Of a stretch of 20,247 nt of DNA, positions 16,572 through 20,247 are shown piece after piece. Numbering within the stretch: position 1 is the stretch's first letter; each line of letters opens with the position of its first letter. Location: contig CBDCME010000053.1 of the NCBI GenBank assembly GCA_965218865.1, positions 1-20,247 on the forward strand. Reading direction: 5' to 3'. The position numbers were made by a program, and so were the translations under genes. The notes under the pieces were generated by a model. The model ran no database searches and was not told the DNA's origin. It saw only the letters and a list, made by a program, of their open reading frames with translations. The stretch comes from CBDCME01 sp965218865. Lineage in GTDB: Bacteria; Pseudomonadota; Alphaproteobacteria; JAAXGF01.

Positions 16572-18245
16572 TATAAATCCAAGGATATCGTCGTCCTCGG
16601 GCGCTCGGCCAAGACGCTGCCGGCCCAAAACTATCTCGCCGCCCTGCGTTTTGACGACCAGGCGCTTGGCCTCGTCGAACTGGCGCCGGACAGCGACGGG
16701 ATCCATCGCCGAATCGAGCTTCAGCGGATCGACAAGGAACATGAGCCGATACCTTCCCTTCTCGCCGCGGCTCTCCAGCGGATCGGCGGCGAACGCCAGG
16801 AGAAAATTATCATTCCGGCGCCAACCCATCACGAAGAGGATCTTCCGACCTACTCCCTCGTGGACGTATTGCGGTGCGCGAACTCGGGGCCAGAGGCGCT
16901 GAAAGCGGCCTTCGCCGGAAAACTGGTCTTGGTCGAGACGACCCTGGCCGAGGAGGACCGCAAGTGGACCAGTGCCCGCTACCTGCCGCGTTCGCCGCCA
17001 ACCGCGAACTCGGGCGGCGATTGCGAGCTTCCCCGACTCGGTGCCTCGACGCCGGAGTCCGAGTCGATCCTCGGCGTCTTCGTCCACGCCGGTGCCGCGG
17101 CTGCCGTCCTGGACGGTTCCCTCGTCGAGATCGCCGCCAAGCCCTGGGCGACGGCACTCGCCGTCGTCGCAGCGGTTGCCGGGGCACTTGCCGGTCTGTT
17201 CCTGGCGCCACTGGCGGCGGTATTGGTCGCCTTCGGCGTCGCGGCGGCGGCCTGGGCCGGGCAGATCGTGGCTATCGGACAAGGATCTTGGCTCCAAGTG
17301 AGCTACGCCGTCGTTGCCGTCTTTCTCGCGACCGCCATCGCCTATGTCGCCCGTTTTCTGGTCGAGGAGCGGCGGCGGCAGCACATCCATCGCGCTTTCG
17401 GCCGCTATCTCGCGCCGGAGCTGGTCGATCGCCTCGCCGACGATGAAACGACGCTGCAGCTCGGCGGCGCCCAAACCGACGTCACGATCATGTTCGCCGA
17501 TCTTTCCGGCTTTACGTCGCTTTCGGGGCGTATCCCACCGCAGGAGTTGGTCCGGGCGACGAACACGTACCTCAAGCTCATCGCCGACGCGGTGGACGCC
17601 ACCGGAGGTTATGTCGACAAGTTCATCGGCGACGCGGTGATGGCGATTTGGGGCGCTCCGGCCCCCGACAGTGAACACGCCCTCCACGCGGTGGCGGCGG
17701 GATTTCGCGCCTGCGAGGCGATCGCGGCGAGGCGGGACGCGGACGAGCGCGCCGGAGACCCTTCTTTCAACGTCAAAATTGGGATCAATTCGGGGCTCGC
17801 CATCGTCGGCAACGTCGGCTCGGAAAATCGTTACAACTACACCGCCGTCGGCGAGGTGGTGAACATCGCATCCCGGCTCGAGGGGATGCCCGGCGTCTAT
17901 CGATGCCGCATCGTCGTCGGGCCGGAGACGGAAAAGCGCCTGCGCGGTGCCTTCCACTTTCGCGAACTCGACGCCGTCACCGTCAAGGGCAAGGTGGAGC
18001 CTCTGAAAATCCACGAACCGCTCGGACCTTACGACCAGGATTCCGGCGCTTCACCGTTGAGCCTGCGCTACGCCGAGGCGCTGGGCCTCTATCGCGCCGG
18101 CCAGTTCGAGGAGGCGGGCCGAATTTGGCGTGAATCGGCCGCAGCGGACGGGCCCTCGGCGGTCATGGCCGAGCGCGCCGTGGCCCACGCGGAATCGCCG
18201 CCCCCAGCGGACTGGAACGGCGTCTTCGCGGTCGCCAAAACCTGA
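16572..18245 (+). pseudogene. CHASE2-adenylate/guanylate cyclase, N-terminus removed by IS630
   Basis: The open frame can be read from the IS630 border (KSKDIVVLGRSAKTLP) without interruption to 18245. The first about 165 residues are the C-terminal half of a CHASE2 extracytoplasmic sensor (VELAPDSDGIHRRIELQR, then GKLVLVE). Three membrane helices follow (ALAVVAAVAGALAGLFLAPL, VLVAFGVAAAAWAGQIVAI, VSYAVVAVFLATAIAYVARF), then a class III cyclase domain: IMFADLSGFTSLSG (metal Asp), YVDKFIGDAVMAIWG (substrate Lys, second metal Asp) and NYTAVGEVVNIASRLEG. In the last motif the usual VGD is VGE. No N-terminal half of CHASE2 is found on the other side of the IS. A GTG at 16860 could give a 461-residue product without a full sensor. 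Confidence 0.88.
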
Positions 18246-18356
18246 TCCAGGCATCGGCGCGTGTCGTACTGGCTTGGGGCCGATCAGTTCGAACAACTGC
18301 GTATCGCCCCGCTTGAACTTTCCACCCACATACCTCGTTTCTCAAGGCTTTTTGGG

Positions 18357-18381
18357 CCGGAAAATTGGTATACTGTCCCCG
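18357..18381 (-). repeat. GGGGACAGTA-type short repeat, copy next to the VOC gene
   Basis: On the minus strand this reads CGGGGACAGTATACC then AATTTTCCGG and matches 8389-8412. It begins four bases past the VOC gene's TAA (18385-18387). So both copies lie at the 3' end of a gene. Confidence 0.6.
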
Positions 18382-18384
18382 TAT

Positions 18385-18843
18385 TTAGGGGTGGGCGTCG
18401 TAGGGGGCGGTATTGTCGGTCGAGGGGTCGAGGGAGGAGGCGGGATCGTCTCCGGAGTATTCGTCGAGTTCGATGACGTTGCGGTCGGGGTCGCGGATGA
18501 AGATCGCGGTCATGGTCTTGAAACTAAAACCGCCGGTGATCTCGATCCCCTTGTCGGCGAGGAATGCCTTCGCCTCGGCCAGGGAGTCGACTTCCAAGGC
18601 CAGGTGGGTGTAGCCCGCGTATTTGGGGTCGATATCCATCAGAACGTTCTCGTCCCTTTCCTCGCTGGTCGGCCCCAAGATGTTGAGCACGACCCCGGAA
18701 GGGTGGCGCATGATGATCGGGTGCCCCTCATCGAAGCCGGCGTCGGCGACGAGGGCGAAGCCGAGGTCCCCGTAAAAGGCGACGGCGCGATGCCTATCGC
18801 GCACGCGGATCCCGAGATGGTCGATTTTCGTTATCCCGATCAT
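18385..18843 (-). CDS. VOC-superfamily (glyoxalase/dioxygenase-like) protein
   Basis: A complete 152-residue protein with two beta-alpha-beta-beta-beta modules. Candidate metal ligands are His in KIDHLGIRV, His in YTHLALEV and Glu in NVIELDEY. The position where a Glu is often found in the first module reads GVVLNIL, so one ligand may differ. Family members include glyoxalase I, extradiol dioxygenases and fosfomycin-resistance enzymes; the substrate cannot be told from the sequence. I choose ATG 18841-18843 (MIGITKIDH), with GAAGAGA about ten bases upstream. It is convergent with the cyclase fragment and one of the few intact genes here. The last about 20 residues are low-complexity. Confidence 0.85.
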   Translation of the reverse strand: MIGITKIDHLGIRVRDRHRAVAFYGDLGFALVADAGFDEGHPIIMRHPSGVVLNILGPTSEERDENVLMDIDPKYAGYTHLALEVDSLAEAKAFLADKGIEITGGFSFKTMTAIFIRDPDRNVIELDEYSGDDPASSLDPSTDNTAPYDAHP

Positions 18844-18867
18844 GGCGTCATCTCTTCTTCTATCAGT

Positions 18868-18994
18868 CTGTTCGAAAACTCGCGGCACCGGCCCCCGCCC
18901 CCTCCCGGCCACCCCTATCAGCATACTCTCGTGGGTGGCCGGGAGGGGGAGAGGGACAGACGCAAAAAATGCGCGGACGCGCATTTTCGAACCG
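18868..18994. repeat. MITE-like palindromic repeat, copy 2
   Basis: This copy starts CTGTTCGAAAA (18868-18878) and ends TTTTCGAAC (18984-18992), with the last two bases diverged from copy 1. The inner stem is 16 bp, 18898-18913 paired with 18934-18949, around the same loop TATCAGCATACTCTCGTG. It has an extra 9-bp hairpin (AAAATGCGC/GCGCATTTT) near the right end. It lies just upstream of the VOC start, so it could affect that gene's promoter. Confidence 0.8.
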
Positions 18995-19174
18995 ACACTA
19001 ATATACGGTTCTTGTCGTCCCCAAGGCCTCCAGCGCGGCCCGCGTTCGTCGCCGTGCCGAAATGCCGGGTGGCGGCGCAACATTAGCATGGGCGCCATGC
19101 GGCACTTGAGACAAGCGTATCAAACGGAAAAGGACTTGTCGTATCCGGCAACTCCGTTGCCGAAACTCCGTATT
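18995..19174. other. Gap between the palindromic repeat and the EAL gene end
   Basis: No gene is visible. CGGCAAC (19146-19152) and GTTGCCG (19156-19162) form a perfect 7-bp hairpin just past the end of the EAL gene on the minus strand. There is no T tract, so I treat it as a weak terminator candidate only. Confidence 0.35.
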
Positions 19175-20143
19175 TTAGCCGGCGATCCGTTCTTCCGGCG
19201 CCGGATCTTCGGTCGCGGAAGCCAGTGAGCGCGCCTTCCAATCACCTTGGTCGAGCCATTCGGCCAACTCCTGCCAGGGGAGAGGACGGCTAATGTGAAA
19301 ACCCTGGCCGATATCGCAGCCGAGCTCGCGCAAATGGGTGATGTGCCGGTCGCTTTCGATCCCCTCCGCGACCACCTTTAGGCCGAGATTGTGGGCCAGA
19401 TCGACGGTCGAGCGGACGATCATGGCGTCGCTCTCATTTTCGCACATCGGCAGGACAAACGACTTGTCGATCTTGAGTTCGTCCACCGGCAGCGTCTTCA
19501 GATAACCCAGGGAGGAGTATCCGGTTCCGAAATCGTCGATCGAAAGTTTCACCCCGACGGCATCGAGTTCTTGCAACACTTCGAGGGCGACGGCGGGATC
19601 GAGCATGATCGCGCTCTCGGTGATTTCGAGGGTCAGATTCGCGGGGTCGACTTGCCAGGATTGCAAGAGTTCCTCCACGAGTCGCGGCAAGTCTCTCTCC
19701 ATAAGATTGCGCGAGGAGAGATTCACCGCGATGCTGAGATCCTTGCCCGAATGGCGCCACTCCGAAAGACGCTTGAGGGCGGCGGTGAGAACCCACCGGG
19801 TGAGCGGTTCGATGAGGCCGGTCAGCTCGGCCTGGGCGACGAATTCGTCGGGCGGAATGAAGCCGTGGGTGGGGTGGATCCAGCGAAGCAAGGCCTCCAT
19901 GGCGCAGACGTAACCGCCGCGCAGATCGATCTTGGGCTGAACGTAAAGCGACAACTGGTCTTCCATGATGGCACGCCGAAGTTCGCCCGTGAGGGCGAGG
20001 TTGCGCACGCTGTTGCTGTCCTTTTCCTGATCGTAGAGGACGATGCTCCCTTGGTTTTCGGCGTGCGCTACTAACGCATCGGGCTCCTGTCGAAGGTCGG
20101 ACGTGATCGGCCTTTGGGGCTTGAGCGGCCCATACATCTCCAA
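19175..20143 (-). CDS. EAL-domain cyclic-di-GMP phosphodiesterase, probably missing an N-terminal GGDEF region
   Basis: EAL proteins hydrolyse c-di-GMP to pGpG. The signature residues are all present: MEALLRW (EAL), VNLSSRNL, LEITESAIM, SIDDFGTGYSSLGYL (DDFGTG), ELKIDKSFV, VVAEGIE and IGQGFHISRPLP. An active enzyme is therefore plausible. Before the EAL domain, the segment DALVAHAENQGSIVLYDQEKD resembles the tail of a GGDEF domain, as in GGDEF-EAL proteins, but the rest is absent: a TAA closes the frame upstream near 20174. The start is TTG 20143 or ATG 20137; neither is convincing. The 5' end lies against RTX sequence on the other strand. Confidence 0.85.
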   Translation of the reverse strand: MEMYGPLKPQRPITSDLRQEPDALVAHAENQGSIVLYDQEKDSNSVRNLALTGELRRAIMEDQLSLYVQPKIDLRGGYVCAMEALLRWIHPTHGFIPPDEFVAQAELTGLIEPLTRWVLTAALKRLSEWRHSGKDLSIAVNLSSRNLMERDLPRLVEELLQSWQVDPANLTLEITESAIMLDPAVALEVLQELDAVGVKLSIDDFGTGYSSLGYLKTLPVDELKIDKSFVLPMCENESDAMIVRSTVDLAHNLGLKVVAEGIESDRHITHLRELGCDIGQGFHISRPLPWQELAEWLDQGDWKARSLASATEDPAPEERIAG

Positions 20144-20247
20144 TCCGTGGACACGTGGCTGAGGTGACCGGTGACGTTAACGCCAACGTGTTCGACGGCG
20201 GAGCCGGCAACGACCAGATTGACGCCAAAGGTGGAAACGACTCGGTG
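20125..20247 (+). CDS. RTX (hemolysin-type Ca2+-binding) repeat protein, partial
   Basis: The plus strand reads AEVTGDVNANVFDGGAGND, then QIDAKGGNDSV at the window end, which is the GGxGxDxUx nonapeptide pattern of calcium-binding RTX repeats found in secreted proteins. The frame is open from after a TGA at 20122-20124 and leaves the window. The usual N-terminal region of an RTX protein is not present upstream, because the minus-strand EAL gene occupies that space. A GTG at 20155 is the nearest possible start, but a 5'-truncated gene is more likely. Confidence 0.65.

Noticed and set aside
16530..18014. A 494-residue open frame on the minus strand opposite the CHASE2 cyclase
   Set aside because: It is antisense to a cyclase with all catalytic motifs and crosses the IS630 border, so it is a GC-driven shadow.
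1..20247. A CRISPR array or a CHAT-linked type III-E CRISPR system
   Set aside because: No regularly spaced direct repeats are present, and the TPR-CHAT protein has a signal peptide and no Cas gene near it.

Overview
This is high-GC proteobacterial DNA. It is most likely alphaproteobacterial and possibly from Rhodospirillales. I infer this from the set of families present (a TolB-like/TPR adenylate cyclase, a CHASE2 cyclase, an EAL protein, IS630, IS1595 and ISAs1) and from overall composition; no single marker gene proves it. It reads as a decaying, insertion-sequence-rich accessory region, not a working operon.

Layout, left to right. Positions 1-455 hold no convincing gene, apart from a tRNA/tmRNA-like T-arm near 335-363. 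A cold-shock gene (minus, 524-735) follows, with a perfect 17-bp hairpin behind it. A 114-bp palindromic repeat (937-1050) sits in the next gap. A secreted TPR-CHAT peptidase (minus, 1068-3335) is cut by an in-frame TAA. An IS630 element (3404-5602, minus) carries an intact IS1595 element (3998-5025) nested inside its transposase gene, with a clear 8-bp target duplication. An acyl-activating enzyme-ACP-acyltransferase fusion (plus, 5746-8406) is broken by three single-base insertions. A class III cyclase with TolB-like and TPR regions (minus, 8431-10713) has an in-frame TAG. An ExeA-like AAA ATPase with a membrane segment, coiled coil, TPR and ankyrin repeats (minus, 10868-13279) has lost its N-terminus and is frameshifted twice. 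An ISAs1-type transposase with an N-terminal DUF4338 (DruA-like) domain (minus, 13484-15281) carries one +1 shift. A second IS630 copy (15408-16571, plus) sits inside a CHASE2-adenylate cyclase gene and has removed its N-terminus (16572-18245). A VOC/glyoxalase gene (minus, 18385-18843), a second copy of the palindromic repeat (18868-18994) and an EAL phosphodiesterase (minus, 19175-20143) follow. The window ends in RTX calcium-binding repeats on the plus strand that meet the EAL gene head to head.

The dominant signal is gene disruption. Only the IS1595 transposase, the VOC gene and the EAL open reading frame look uninterrupted, and the EAL gene also seems truncated at its 5' end. Most indels are +1 and lie in short homopolymers. 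This fits either real pseudogenization or uncorrected sequencing error, and the two must be separated before the biology is interpreted. Where function can be read, the cargo is nucleotide second-messenger signalling (two cyclases, one EAL protein), repeat-scaffold proteins (TPR, ankyrin) with a CHAT peptidase, and lipid acylation. I see no evidence that these genes form one coordinated system.
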